64,000 bases of DNA from an uncultured Hymenobacter sp. (GTDB lineage Bacteria > Bacteroidota > Bacteroidia > Cytophagales > Hymenobacteraceae): positions 62,001 through 126,000 of the forward strand of contig CAJYPK010000043.1 of NCBI GenBank assembly GCA_913776615.1, in the 5' to 3' direction. Positions 25,224 through 34,743 of the stretch are shown in pieces. Each line of letters opens with the position of its first letter. Within the stretch, counting starts at the first letter, position 1. Made by a program: the position numbers and the translations under genes. The notes beneath the pieces were generated by a model. That model did no database searches. It saw only the letters and a list, made by a program, of their open reading frames with translations, and was not told the DNA's origin.

Positions 25224-28200
25224 TTGTTTATGAATACCTTAGTTGTGGAACAGTTTGAGCAGCTTATTCGCCAGAGTACGCCCGCTGACTTCATTCCTTT
25301 TTTGCTAAAACTGGAAAAACAAGACCTGCCGGCCGCCCGGGAGAAGCTCAAGGCGCTGAAGCAGGAGCTGGATACCATCGTGCAGCTTTCGGCGAATAGC
25401 TGGGGCACCAGGGCGACCGGCGACCAGCACGCCAACTTGTTCCTGGCTGGGTTTGCGGTGTATTCGCGACGGGAAGCGCTGGGCGGGGCACTTAGTGGCG
25501 CGGGGAGCTTGGGCATGAGCCCCAATGACCGGATCGCTGCGCTGAAGCAACATTTTATTACGCTGGTCGCAACCCTGCGGCCCGACTGGCTGCACGACTG
25601 GCTGCTTCGCCAGCACGATCGGGCCAGCGGCTGGTCGATAGACTATAACCTGTTGCGCACCCTCGAAGCCACGGGCCTTATTCCTTTTTCGCCCCTGCTC
25701 ACGGCCCGCTCGCTCCCTGGCCTGCTCGCTGACTGGGGCTGGAATCTTAGCACGACCGGTAGTATTCCGGCCGATGCGGCGGCGGTAATTGCCGATGCGA
25801 TGGGTGGCGACCAGTTACTACTCACGAGAGACTTGCCACTGCTTTTTGAGTACGAGGGCACCATTCACCACACCTGGGCGCGCATTCAGCCCCCGATGCC
25901 GCTGAATCAGAAAGGAACCGGGCAAGGTGCCACTTATCTGCGCCCGTGGCAGGCTTGGGATCAACTGCACCCGTTGCAAACAGTGGGCTGGCAGGCGCTG
26001 CTGCTACGCCTCGTCGCCAACGGCCACCTCGACCGTGCCGATATTCTCACCCGCTGCCTGCTGGCCCTGCGCCGCGATTTCCGCCGCCCGCTGCTCAGTT
26101 GGTTTCGGGAGCTTTTCCTGGCCCTGAAGCCCACCTTCACCGAGCGGCTGGCCCGGCAGGCCGAGCTGACCGAGCTGCTGGCCCACCCGCTGCCGCTGGT
26201 CGTCAACTTCGCCCTCGACCAACTCAAGGACATGCACGCGGAGCCGGGTTTCAACCTGGCTCCTTTGCTGCTTTCGGCCGCAAGCCTGCTCACCCGGCCC
26301 GACCTCAAAACGGGCCTGCGCTCGCTGGTGACGGGCCTGGCCCGGCTGCCCCAGCGTGCCCTGGCCCCCGCCCCGACCGTGGCCGGCCTGCTTACCACCG
26401 CCCTCGCCCACCCCGACGCCGCCGTGCAAAAGCTCGCCGCCCAGGGCCTCGCCGGGCTGCTTTCGGCCCCCCGGCCGCTGCTCACCTCAGCCGAAGCCAC
26501 GGCGGCCAGGGCGGCCCTGGCCCAACAAGCCGACTACCTGAGCTCGGCCGGGCGCACGATCCTCGCCCCCTGGCTAGACGCGCCGGCCGCGGCGGCCCCG
26601 GCCGCCTGCTACACGCCGCTGACTGCCTTCGTACCCGACATCGCGCCCGCCACGGCCATCGCGCCGGTGACCGACTGGCACGAGCTGCTGTTCCTCACCG
26701 GGCAAGTGCTTCAGCACCAAGACCCGGCCGCCCGCGAGCGCTGGCTCGATGGCCTGCTGCGTTTACACGGACAGCTGCCCGCCGACTACGCCGAGCAATT
26801 GCGGCCCTACCTGGTGCAGGTAGCAGCCCGCCTTAAAAGAAGCCACGGCATCAAAGCCAGCGACCTCCTAACCGAGTCCGTATCGCTGCACGATCACGAT
26901 GGGCTGTTTCTGGCGCTGCTGCTGGGTTGGGCTGATGGCTTCGCTACCCCGCGAGTAGCGAGGGTGGATGTCGGCGGGAGCCGCGCCGCGCCCTTGCTCG
27001 TCGTGGAGCAGCAGCGCTACCTGCTGGTCGAAACCCGGCTGCAACAGGCAGTTACGCTATCCCTGCTCAGTACGCCCACGCACCAGCCGCACTGGGTAGC
27101 GCCGAGCGCACTGCTCGCCCGGCTACTGAGCCACCAGGCGGCGGGCGTGGCCCCGGCCGCCGCCGACCTGGCCCTGGCGCTGGCCCGCAGCGCCCACGCG
27201 CACCCGGCCGAAGCCGCGCAGGCGCGGCACCTGCTACCCCAGCTCGCCGATGCCGGGCTGCGGACACTGCTGGCGTGGTTTTTCGGCCCCGCCGACCAAT
27301 TGTTGCCTGCTCTGCCCCCCGCCAACGAGCGCCCGCCCGCCCAGCTCGCTACCCCGGTGGCCAAGGCCTTGCCCGAGCTGTGGGCCGTGGCGGCCCGTAC
27401 GAAAATGCCCGCCGCTTCTTTCCCCACCCTGGCGGCCAGCCTGGGCTACGACTACGCGGGCGTGACGCAGCCGCTGAGCTGCGTTGGTGAAGCCATACCC
27501 ACCCCCGCCCAGCCGGCACAGGGGCCAGCCCCCCGCTTTGCTGAGCTGCTCTGGCGCGGCGGGACCGCGCTGGCGGCACCCTCGCCGCTCCTGCTCTATG
27601 CCTCGCCCGTTGGGCAAAGCCAGGGGATTACTTGGGAAAATTCCTGGCTGGTGCTCTATGAGTTTCCCTACCTCGCGGCGCTGCTGCCCAACTACCCGGC
27701 CCCGCTCTACGCGCACGTGCTGCAGTTGGCCGCCTGGACCGACAACCTCGAAAGCAGCGAGCGCGACCTGCTACTATTGGGGTTGCACTCGCTGCTCGGC
27801 CCCGGCCCGGTGCTGGAGACAGCGGCCACGGCGGTACTGGCCAGCGGCCTCATTCACCATACCCCGGCGGGCCGCAACCTGGCGCAGGAAGTGCTGCTGC
27901 AAACCATCGCGCACGGCCGGCTGCAACCCGCCGGGCTGGGCAATATTCTAGGACATCAGCTGGCTAGCGGCTATGCGCCGGCCTCGCGCCTGGCCGATAC
28001 GCTGCGCCCGCTCCAGGCCTTCGACGGTCTCACCGACGACGCCCTCAGCCTGACGCTGGACGCGCTGCTACCCATGCTGCCCGCCACCCCGCCGCGCAAC
28101 CTGCGCCCGCTGCTCGACACCTACGCCGACCTGCTGGCCCGCGCCCAGCGCCCCGCGCCCGCCGCTCTGCGTCCCAATCTGCTGGCCTGGCAGCAAGCGG

Positions 28201-28247
28201 CCAGCCTCAAACCAGTAGCCCAGCCCCTGCTGGCGCAGGCTGCCTAA
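25224..28247 (+). CDS. DUF6493-family protein (copy 1)
   Basis: A 1007-residue, mostly helical protein with no signal peptide or membrane segment. Leu/Ala-rich repeating helices (L-A-R-Q-A-E-L-T-E-L-L-A-H-P-L-P-L-V-V-N-F-A and others) give an alpha-solenoid look, as expected for DUF6493. It is a tandem paralogue of the next gene: the stretch C-L-L-A-L-R-R-D-F-R-R-P-L-L is identical in both, and similarity extends over the full length. A 47-base gap separates it from the SWIM gene. Function unknown; the architecture suggests a scaffold or protein-binding platform. Confidence 0.8.
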   Translation: MFMNTLVVEQFEQLIRQSTPADFIPFLLKLEKQDLPAAREKLKALKQELDTIVQLSANSWGTRATGDQHANLFLAGFAVYSRREALGGALSGAGSLGMSPNDRIAALKQHFITLVATLRPDWLHDWLLRQHDRASGWSIDYNLLRTLEATGLIPFSPLLTARSLPGLLADWGWNLSTTGSIPADAAAVIADAMGGDQLLLTRDLPLLFEYEGTIHHTWARIQPPMPLNQKGTGQGATYLRPWQAWDQLHPLQTVGWQALLLRLVANGHLDRADILTRCLLALRRDFRRPLLSWFRELFLALKPTFTERLARQAELTELLAHPLPLVVNFALDQLKDMHAEPGFNLAPLLLSAASLLTRPDLKTGLRSLVTGLARLPQRALAPAPTVAGLLTTALAHPDAAVQKLAAQGLAGLLSAPRPLLTSAEATAARAALAQQADYLSSAGRTILAPWLDAPAAAAPAACYTPLTAFVPDIAPATAIAPVTDWHELLFLTGQVLQHQDPAARERWLDGLLRLHGQLPADYAEQLRPYLVQVAARLKRSHGIKASDLLTESVSLHDHDGLFLALLLGWADGFATPRVARVDVGGSRAAPLLVVEQQRYLLVETRLQQAVTLSLLSTPTHQPHWVAPSALLARLLSHQAAGVAPAAADLALALARSAHAHPAEAAQARHLLPQLADAGLRTLLAWFFGPADQLLPALPPANERPPAQLATPVAKALPELWAVAARTKMPAASFPTLAASLGYDYAGVTQPLSCVGEAIPTPAQPAQGPAPRFAELLWRGGTALAAPSPLLLYASPVGQSQGITWENSWLVLYEFPYLAALLPNYPAPLYAHVLQLAAWTDNLESSERDLLLLGLHSLLGPGPVLETAATAVLASGLIHHTPAGRNLAQEVLLQTIAHGRLQPAGLGNILGHQLASGYAPASRLADTLRPLQAFDGLTDDALSLTLDALLPMLPATPPRNLRPLLDTYADLLARAQRPAPAALRPNLLAWQQAASLKPVAQPLLAQAA

Positions 28248-28331
28248 TCTTTTTATCCCGCCGGGCCGCCGCGCCTCGCTGGCGGCGGCCCCCGGCGACC
28301 ATCTTCCCGCCGTTTTCCCAATCGCCTTCCC

Positions 28332-31300
28332 ATGTCTGCCTCCCTTGTCGAAACCTTCGACCAGCTCGTGCGTCACCGGCCCCTGCCGGAGCTCGTGGAT
28401 TTTCTGCTGCACCTCGATAAGCCGGGCCAGGTGGCGGTGCGGCTCCACACCAAGGCGCTTTATAAGGAGCTGAACGACTGGCGTAATTCCAGCCGGGAAG
28501 TGCAGCAGTTGCGCAACCGCTCCGTCGCGCTCTTTTTGGCCGGGATAGCCACTTACACCAAGCAGGAGGCGATGGGACGCAATTTTTCCCTGCCATGGGG
28601 CATCGACTTCGACAACGGCCAGGATCACCGGGGCTACAAGGAGCACTTTATGTGGGTGGCCAGCCACGCCCGGCCCGCCTGGCTGGGCGATTGGCTGGCG
28701 CGAACCGCCCGCGCCAACTTCTGGGGCTTGAGCTACGGCCTGTTGCGCGAGCTGGAAGCGGCTGGCCTGGTCGAACACAATCCCTGGCTGGCCGCCCAGC
28801 TGCTCGGCAACCACCTCAACCGTTATAACTACACTGAAAAAGAACGTGATCAGAGCCTGGCTACCCACGTGCTCGCCGAGCTGCAAGCCGACGCCACGCT
28901 GCTGACCCGCGACCTGCCGCTGCTCTTCGACTACGACACGGCGGTCGATTCGGCGGCCATTTACCTCGATAAGAACCGCGCCCCCATTACCTGGCTCACG
29001 CTGCTGCCGCAGCTGGTGGCCTCGGGCCACCTGGAACGGGCCGACCTGCTCACCTGCTGCCTGCTGGCCCTGCGCCGCGACTTCCGCCGACCGCTGCTTA
29101 CCTGGTTCAAGAATCTCTTTCTCAGTCTTAATCCTACGGATACCGAGCGCTTGGCGCGCCAGGCCGAGCTGCTGGAGCTGCTGGCCCACCCGCTGCCACT
29201 GGTCGTCAACTTCGCCCTCGACCAACTCAAGAGCCTGTGGACCGCGCCCACTTTCGACGTAGCGGGGCTGCTGCGCGCCGCCGACGCCCTGCTGAGCCGG
29301 CAAGACCTCAAAACCGGCCTCAAAACCCTACTCACGGGCTTTGCCAAGCTGCTGAAAGCCCAGCCCGCCCACGCCCCGGCCCTGGCCGACCTCAGCGCCG
29401 CCGCCCTGGCCCAGGCCGACGCGGCCGCGCAGGAGCGGGCCGCCAAGCTACTGGCCGATGTGCTCCGGGCCAAAAAGCCCCTGCTCCCCGCCGAAAAGAC
29501 TGCCGAGCTCACGGCAACCATCGCCACCTACGCCGACCTGCTGGCCCCGCCCGCCCGCGCCGTTTTGGCGGGCTGGCTGGCCCCGGCCGCTGCTGCCGAC
29601 GCACTGCCCGAAGCTACCGCCCGCTACGCACCACTATCTAGTTTTGTGCCCGATATCTCGCCCGCCACGGCCATCGCGCCGGTGGCCGACTGGCACGAGC
29701 TGCTATTCCTCACCGGGCAGGTGCTGAAGTGCGACGACCCGGCCGCCTTCGAGCGCTGGCTCGATGGGCTGCTGCGGCTGCGCGGCCAGTTTCCGCCCGA
29801 TTACGCCCAGCAATTGCAGCCGTACGTTCGGCAGGTTTTTACCTGGGAACTACGCGACCTAACGCCGGCCCAGCAGGCCGCTACGCTGCTGCACTATCAG
29901 TTTGGTGGCCATCGGGTGGGGTTGCCCGACTTCATCCAGGCCCTGCTAGCCAGCTGGGTAAGCAATTTTGAGCGGCCCCGACTCCTGCGCATTTCGCTGG
30001 CCGACACGCCTCACAACCACCCCGACCCGCTGCTCGCCCTGGAGCGCCAGCGCCTGGCCGTGGCCGAAAGCCGCCTGCTGCCGGCCAGCCCCCACGCGGG
30101 GCTGCCGCTGCTGAGCACGCCCAGCCACGCTCCGCACTGGGTGGCCCCCTCGGCTTTGGTGGAAAGGCTCTTGGCCCACGAGGCGGCCGGCCTCCTCCCC
30201 GACCCCGCCGACCTGGCGCTGGCCCTGGCCCGTACCGCCTTCGCCGCCGCGCCCGATGCGACACAGGCCCGAGGCCAGTTGCCGCAGCTCGCCCACGCGG
30301 GCCTGCGCGAGCTGCTGGCCTGGTTTCTGTCGCCCGCGGCCCCGCTTGATGAGCTGCCGACCTTCGGGGCAAACGTGCAGTCGATCCTAAAAAGCCTGGC
30401 CGACCGCCTGGGCAAGCTGCTGACTCTCCACGCTCAAGAGCTGCCCGTACCCCTAGCCGACGCCCTGCCCTGGCTGTGGGCGGTGGCCGCCCGCACCCGC
30501 CACCCCGAGGCCGAGCTGCCGGCCCTGCGCCCGCTGGCCGACTACCCCGGCGTGGCCGCGCCCTGGCAGCCCGGCTGGCATTTCGAGGCCAAGTCGCGCA
30601 TCGATAAATATCCCTGGAACCAGCAGCGGCCCGAAGTGACCGTCACCTGGACCGAGCTCACCGTACCTACTGAGCAACCCGGCCAGCGCCCGCCCTCGCC
30701 GCTGGCCCTGTACTCGCTGCACGCCCGCCTGCGGCAAGACAAGCCGTATTACCTGTGGTCGCTCGCGGTGAGCCTGCCCTTTCTGCTCACGCTGGTGCCC
30801 AACAACCCCGCGCCGCTGCACTGGCACGTGCTGCGCACCGCCTGCCGCACCGACAACAACGGGCCCGAGGGCCGCGAAGTCGTGGAGCAGGTGCTGCGCC
30901 CGCTGCTGGCTCCCGGCCCCGTCCTGACCGAGAGCACCACTGTACTGCTGGCCGTGGCCCTCACGCACGCTGCCCCAGTGTGCCGGGCCCTGGGCCTGGA
31001 AGTGCTACTGGCGACTGTGGCCCAGCGTCGGCTGGTACCCGCCGCCCTGGGCGCGGCGCTGGGCCGGCTGCTGGCGGCGGGCTTCGTACCCGTGCAGCGC
31101 CTCGCCGACGGCCTGGCCGAGCTGCGTGCCATCGACGCGGCCACCGATGACGCCCTTACTCAAACCCTGACCGCCCTGCTGCCCGCGCTACCCGCCGAGC
31201 CCCCGCGCAATACCCGCAAGCTCCTCGACGCCTACGCCGACCTGGTGGGCCGTACCCGCCAGCCGGTGCCCGCCCCCGTGCTGGTCCGCCTGCGCGAGTG

Positions 31301-31352
31301 GCAAGGCAGCGCCAGCCTTAAAAAGGCCAGCGGTCCCCTGCTGGCGGCCTAG
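28332..31352 (+). CDS. DUF6493-family protein (copy 2)
   Basis: A 1006-residue paralogue of the preceding gene, 84 bases downstream. Strong matches include V-V-N-F-A-L-D-Q-L-K, F-V-P-D-I-(A/S)-P-A-T-A-I-A-P-V and D-W-H-E-L-L-F-L-T-G-Q-V-L. Divergence is concentrated near residues 520-640 and 790-860. The pair therefore looks like an old tandem duplication with specialisation, and the products might form a heterodimer or recognise different partners. No catalytic motif is evident. Confidence 0.8.
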   Translation: MSASLVETFDQLVRHRPLPELVDFLLHLDKPGQVAVRLHTKALYKELNDWRNSSREVQQLRNRSVALFLAGIATYTKQEAMGRNFSLPWGIDFDNGQDHRGYKEHFMWVASHARPAWLGDWLARTARANFWGLSYGLLRELEAAGLVEHNPWLAAQLLGNHLNRYNYTEKERDQSLATHVLAELQADATLLTRDLPLLFDYDTAVDSAAIYLDKNRAPITWLTLLPQLVASGHLERADLLTCCLLALRRDFRRPLLTWFKNLFLSLNPTDTERLARQAELLELLAHPLPLVVNFALDQLKSLWTAPTFDVAGLLRAADALLSRQDLKTGLKTLLTGFAKLLKAQPAHAPALADLSAAALAQADAAAQERAAKLLADVLRAKKPLLPAEKTAELTATIATYADLLAPPARAVLAGWLAPAAAADALPEATARYAPLSSFVPDISPATAIAPVADWHELLFLTGQVLKCDDPAAFERWLDGLLRLRGQFPPDYAQQLQPYVRQVFTWELRDLTPAQQAATLLHYQFGGHRVGLPDFIQALLASWVSNFERPRLLRISLADTPHNHPDPLLALERQRLAVAESRLLPASPHAGLPLLSTPSHAPHWVAPSALVERLLAHEAAGLLPDPADLALALARTAFAAAPDATQARGQLPQLAHAGLRELLAWFLSPAAPLDELPTFGANVQSILKSLADRLGKLLTLHAQELPVPLADALPWLWAVAARTRHPEAELPALRPLADYPGVAAPWQPGWHFEAKSRIDKYPWNQQRPEVTVTWTELTVPTEQPGQRPPSPLALYSLHARLRQDKPYYLWSLAVSLPFLLTLVPNNPAPLHWHVLRTACRTDNNGPEGREVVEQVLRPLLAPGPVLTESTTVLLAVALTHAAPVCRALGLEVLLATVAQRRLVPAALGAALGRLLAAGFVPVQRLADGLAELRAIDAATDDALTQTLTALLPALPAEPPRNTRKLLDAYADLVGRTRQPVPAPVLVRLREWQGSASLKKASGPLLAA

Positions 31353-31391
31353 CCTTCCGTTTGTGCTTGCTCAACCTCACGATTTCCACTT

Positions 31392-31784
31392 ATGGCCTTA
31401 CTCACCATTCTCGACGAAACGGCCAGCGGCAGCATCCTGCGCCGGCTGGAACTGGAAATTTCCCAGGAACTACTCACCGTGCGCGAGCTTATTGCCCGGC
31501 GCGTGCACGACGAGGTAGCCGCTTATAACGCCCGGCAAGACGGTCTTTTCCAGGGCCTGGTGCAGCCTACCGAATCGGAGCGCACGCTCAACGGCTACCG
31601 GCTGCGCCCCACCAAGCGCATCGACGCCGAGCAGCAAGTGTACCGCGCCCTCGAAGCCTTCCGGAATAACGGCTTTTTCCTGCTCGTCAACGACCGCCAG
31701 GCCGAAACCCTGGACGAAGAAATCTGGCTCGGCCAGGGTGCGACGGCCAGCTTTGTCAAGCTCACGCCGCTGGTGGGCGGCTGA
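31392..31784 (+). CDS. Small beta-grasp/ubiquitin-like protein ending in Gly-Gly
   Basis: The 130-residue protein has the order expected for a beta-grasp fold: strand L-L-T-I-L-D-E, strand R-L-E-L-E-I, helix T-V-R-E-L-I-A-R-R-V-H-D-E-V-A-A-Y, then after a ~55-residue insert, strands F-F-L-L-V-N-D and A-S-F-V-K-L-T-P. The last residues L-V-G-G end the protein, as in MoaD, ThiS and mature ubiquitin, whose terminal glycine is adenylated and then carries sulphur or forms a conjugate. The fold call is from pattern, not from a search. It lies 39 bases after the DUF6493 pair and 54 before the DUF4132-like gene. No E1-like (ThiF) gene is in the window. Confidence 0.6.
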   Translation: MALLTILDETASGSILRRLELEISQELLTVRELIARRVHDEVAAYNARQDGLFQGLVQPTESERTLNGYRLRPTKRIDAEQQVYRALEAFRNNGFFLLVNDRQAETLDEEIWLGQGATASFVKLTPLVGG

Positions 31785-31838
31785 GTACCGGCCTCCCGAC
31801 CACGTGCGCTTTCCTTCTACCGACTACCAAGCCGCCTT

Positions 31839-34391
31839 ATGTCTCTCACCACCTTGCCTATCCTGGCTACTACTCTTATCCCGGCGGCTGCCTCAGCCAC
31901 GGCGGCTACCCTGCTTACTGCCCTGTTGCGCGAAAGCGCTCACATCCACCCGCAAGCGTGGGGCTGGAGCCTGAATCTGGCAGCGTTGCCGACCTACCAG
32001 CAGCTGGCTGGCCTGACTACCGCCGAGCGCCTGGCCCTGGCAGAGCACGCGGTAACTCAGTTCAAGACGCGGACGCCCACCACACCCCGCCGCTACCTTG
32101 GTCATAACTCGTCGGAACAGCTGGAAGCGCGCCTGCTGCGCCACCTGCTGGAATACCTGCTGAACAGCGCTACGGGCTTTCAGCCTGCCGACTATGTCAC
32201 TCTTTTATTCAACTATTTACCGACCGAAACCGAAAGTGTCCATTGGGAGGCCTTTGACCTACCCGTGGAGCTTACCCTGCGCCGGCTGGAGCGACAGCTA
32301 GGCCCCGCCGGGCCGGCCCCCGACGTGCGCGCCGCCCTGGGCCGGCTGCTGCACGAGCCCGCCTTACGGGCTACGGACAGCTACGAGCTGCGCCCGACGC
32401 TTCAGCGGCTCGAAAACCTGGTGGACAAGGGTGTTCCGCGACGGCAGAAGGGCCTGTTTTCAGCCAGCGACAGCTTCGGCCGGCTCCTCATTGCCTTCAC
32501 CGACACGCCGGCCGCGACTCCTTATTTTGCCCTGTTTGGGCTGTGGACCCAGGCTACGGGCAGCAAGCCTACGCAGCACTTTCGCAAGCAGGCGGGCCAG
32601 CAGCTGGCGGCCATCGGGCCGGCCGTTGCGGAAGCTCAGCTGCTGGCCTGGCTGGATTTTTTACGCGGCAAAGAGCACGAAACGCAGTCGTACCCGGTGG
32701 CCTACGGGGGCTCCCACTACGAACTCACCGACGAAACCTACCTCGCCCCCGCCAATCTCACGGCGGCCAAGGGCCTGGTGTGGTCGCTGCTGGGCCTGGG
32801 CCAGCTCCCGACCACCCTGTTGCAAGCCGTGGCCGACCTGGCCGCCTGGTGCTACTGCAAACGCCCGGGCGTGGGCCCGCGGTGCGCGATGCTGGGCAAC
32901 GCCTGCGTATTCACCTTGGCGCAGAGTGGCTTGCCGGGCGCGGCGCACCTCTCGCGGCTGCGGGCCAAGGCCACCAATCGCAACATCCAGGTGCTGCTGG
33001 ATAAGCGCATTGCCGAGTTGGCCGCCGCGCTGGGGCTGGCGCCGGCCGACCTCGACGACCTTTCCATCCCCACCCACGGCCTGGTGGCGGGCCGGGCGCG
33101 CTACGACTTTCCGGGCTACGCCGCGCACCTCACCCTGAGCAGCCCCACCAAGGCCGAGCTCCGCTGGTTTAAGGCCGATGGCTCGCCCCTGAAAGCGGTG
33201 CCGGCCAGCCTCAAAAAAGCGCAGCCCGCCGCAGTAAAGGCCGTGCAGAAAAGTGCGCTGCAAGTACAGCAAACGCTGCTGGCCCAGCGCGACCGCCTGG
33301 AGCGCGCCTACCTGGCCGACCGCCGCTGGAGCTACGAGCGCTTCTGCGACTGCTACCTGCACCACGCCCTGGTGGCCCCCCTGGCGCAGGGCCTCATCTG
33401 GCGCTTTACCCTCCCCACCGGGGCCGTGCACGATGCCCTGTGGCTGCACGGGGCCTGGCACGACGCGGCCGGCCAGCCGTTGCCCGACCTGGCCCCGACT
33501 ACGCAAGTGCAACTGTGGCACCCGGTGCTGGTGCCCGCCGCCGAGGTGCTGGCCTGGCGCCAGCTGCTGGAGCGGCAGCAGCTGCGCCAGCCCTTCAAGC
33601 AGGCGTACCGCGAAGTGTACTTGCTCACCCCGCCCGAGGAGCGCACCCGCACCTACAGTAACCGCATGGCCGCCCACATTCTCAAGCAGCACCAGGTCAG
33701 CGCCCTGGCTAAGCAGCGCGGCTGGGCCTACCACCTGATGGGGGGCTTCGACCACGGCTCCAATGGCGCGGCCCTCAACCTGCCGTCCTACCAGCTACGC
33801 GCCGAATTCTGGCTGACCGAAGTAACCGAAGAAACCTATTCGGGCATCTACCGCTACGTGGCTACCGACCAGGTCCGCTTTACCCGGCACCACGAGCCCG
33901 TGCACCTGCCCGACCTCCCGCCGGTAGTCTTCTCGGAGGTGATGCGCGACGTGGACCTGTTCGTGGGCGTGGCCAGCGTGGGCAACGACCCGCTCTGGCG
34001 CGACGGCGGTGGCCTGCCCCAGTACCATACCTATTGGGAAAACTACAGCTTCGGCGAGCTCAGCGAGGTGGCCAACAACCGCAAGCTGGCGCTGGAACGC
34101 CTCGTGCCCCGCCTCAGAATCGGCAAGGTGAGCGAACTTCGCGACCGGTTCCTGATCGTCAAAGGCAAGCTGCGCACCTACAAGATTCACCTCGGCAGCG
34201 GCAACATCCTCATGGAGCCCAATAACCAGTACCTGTGCATTGTGGCCGACCGCTCGGCCCTCCACCCCGCCACCGATGTATTTCTACCCTTCGAGGGCGA
34301 CGCCGTGCTGTCCATTATCCTCAGCAAAGCCCTGCTGCTGATGGACGACGATAAGATTACCGACGAAACTATTACGCGCCAGCTCGGCTAG
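31839..34391 (+). CDS. DUF4132-like protein, last gene of the SWIM/DUF6493 cluster
   Basis: An 850-residue soluble protein. The C-terminal third carries the conserved pattern of DUF4132/MolR-related proteins: F-(K/D)-H-G-S-N-G-A-A-L-N-L, Y-R-A-E-F-W-L-like strand, V-V-F-S-E-V-M-R-D-V-D-L-F-V-G-V-A-S-V-G-N-D, and near the end L-R-D-R-F-L-I-V-K-G-K-L-R-T-Y-K-I-H-L-G-S-G-N-I. E. coli relatives (yehI, molR) are poorly characterised. The N-terminal ~450 residues are helical and less conserved. It is separated by 26 bases from the DUF1294 gene, which may be transcribed with it. Confidence 0.75.
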   Translation: MSLTTLPILATTLIPAAASATAATLLTALLRESAHIHPQAWGWSLNLAALPTYQQLAGLTTAERLALAEHAVTQFKTRTPTTPRRYLGHNSSEQLEARLLRHLLEYLLNSATGFQPADYVTLLFNYLPTETESVHWEAFDLPVELTLRRLERQLGPAGPAPDVRAALGRLLHEPALRATDSYELRPTLQRLENLVDKGVPRRQKGLFSASDSFGRLLIAFTDTPAATPYFALFGLWTQATGSKPTQHFRKQAGQQLAAIGPAVAEAQLLAWLDFLRGKEHETQSYPVAYGGSHYELTDETYLAPANLTAAKGLVWSLLGLGQLPTTLLQAVADLAAWCYCKRPGVGPRCAMLGNACVFTLAQSGLPGAAHLSRLRAKATNRNIQVLLDKRIAELAAALGLAPADLDDLSIPTHGLVAGRARYDFPGYAAHLTLSSPTKAELRWFKADGSPLKAVPASLKKAQPAAVKAVQKSALQVQQTLLAQRDRLERAYLADRRWSYERFCDCYLHHALVAPLAQGLIWRFTLPTGAVHDALWLHGAWHDAAGQPLPDLAPTTQVQLWHPVLVPAAEVLAWRQLLERQQLRQPFKQAYREVYLLTPPEERTRTYSNRMAAHILKQHQVSALAKQRGWAYHLMGGFDHGSNGAALNLPSYQLRAEFWLTEVTEETYSGIYRYVATDQVRFTRHHEPVHLPDLPPVVFSEVMRDVDLFVGVASVGNDPLWRDGGGLPQYHTYWENYSFGELSEVANNRKLALERLVPRLRIGKVSELRDRFLIVKGKLRTYKIHLGSGNILMEPNNQYLCIVADRSALHPATDVFLPFEGDAVLSIILSKALLLMDDDKITDETITRQLG

Positions 34392-34417
34392 CCCTCATTT
34401 TTACCCCTCGCTTTCCC

Positions 34418-34696
34418 TTGACCAACGTACTTCTGCTGAGCCTTTTGTTTTTTAACGCGCTGTGCTTTCTCCTGTTCTTCCTCGACAAGCGCAAGGCCCA
34501 GCGCGGCCAGCGCCGCATCGCCGAAAAAACGTTGCACCTGGCCACGCTACCGGGCGCGGCACCGGGCGCGTGGGCTGCTATTTTGCTGCTGCACCATAAA
34601 AACCGCAAGGCCTCTTTTTGGGGCGTAACGCTGCTGCTCACGCTACTGCAAGGCGCTGTCTTATACTTTCTTCTATCCCCCTATTTTCGGGGGTAA
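34418..34696 (+). CDS. DUF1294 membrane protein
   Basis: A 92-residue protein with three hydrophobic segments and the family hallmark F-F-L-D-K-R-K-A-Q-R-G-Q-R-R-I-A-E-K-T-L-H, followed by P-G-A-A-P-G-A-W. A TTG start is used, because there is no in-frame ATG or GTG upstream of the first helix. DUF1294 proteins are widespread with unknown function. It is 26 bases after the DUF4132-like gene. Confidence 0.85.
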   Translation: MTNVLLLSLLFFNALCFLLFFLDKRKAQRGQRRIAEKTLHLATLPGAAPGAWAAILLLHHKNRKASFWGVTLLLTLLQGAVLYFLLSPYFRG

Positions 34697-34743
34697 GGTT
34701 AGCGCAACGTAACTCGCGCCAGCACCGCGCAGCAGAAAACAGC

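Noticed and set aside
31392..31784. Direct assignment as a ubiquitin-conjugation (E1/E2) system
   Set aside because: No ThiF/E1-like or E2-like gene is visible in the window; only the carrier-like protein is present.
23836..34391. Full MoxR/VWA-type system
   Set aside because: No AAA+ MoxR ATPase or VWA protein was found in the cluster or its flanks in this window.
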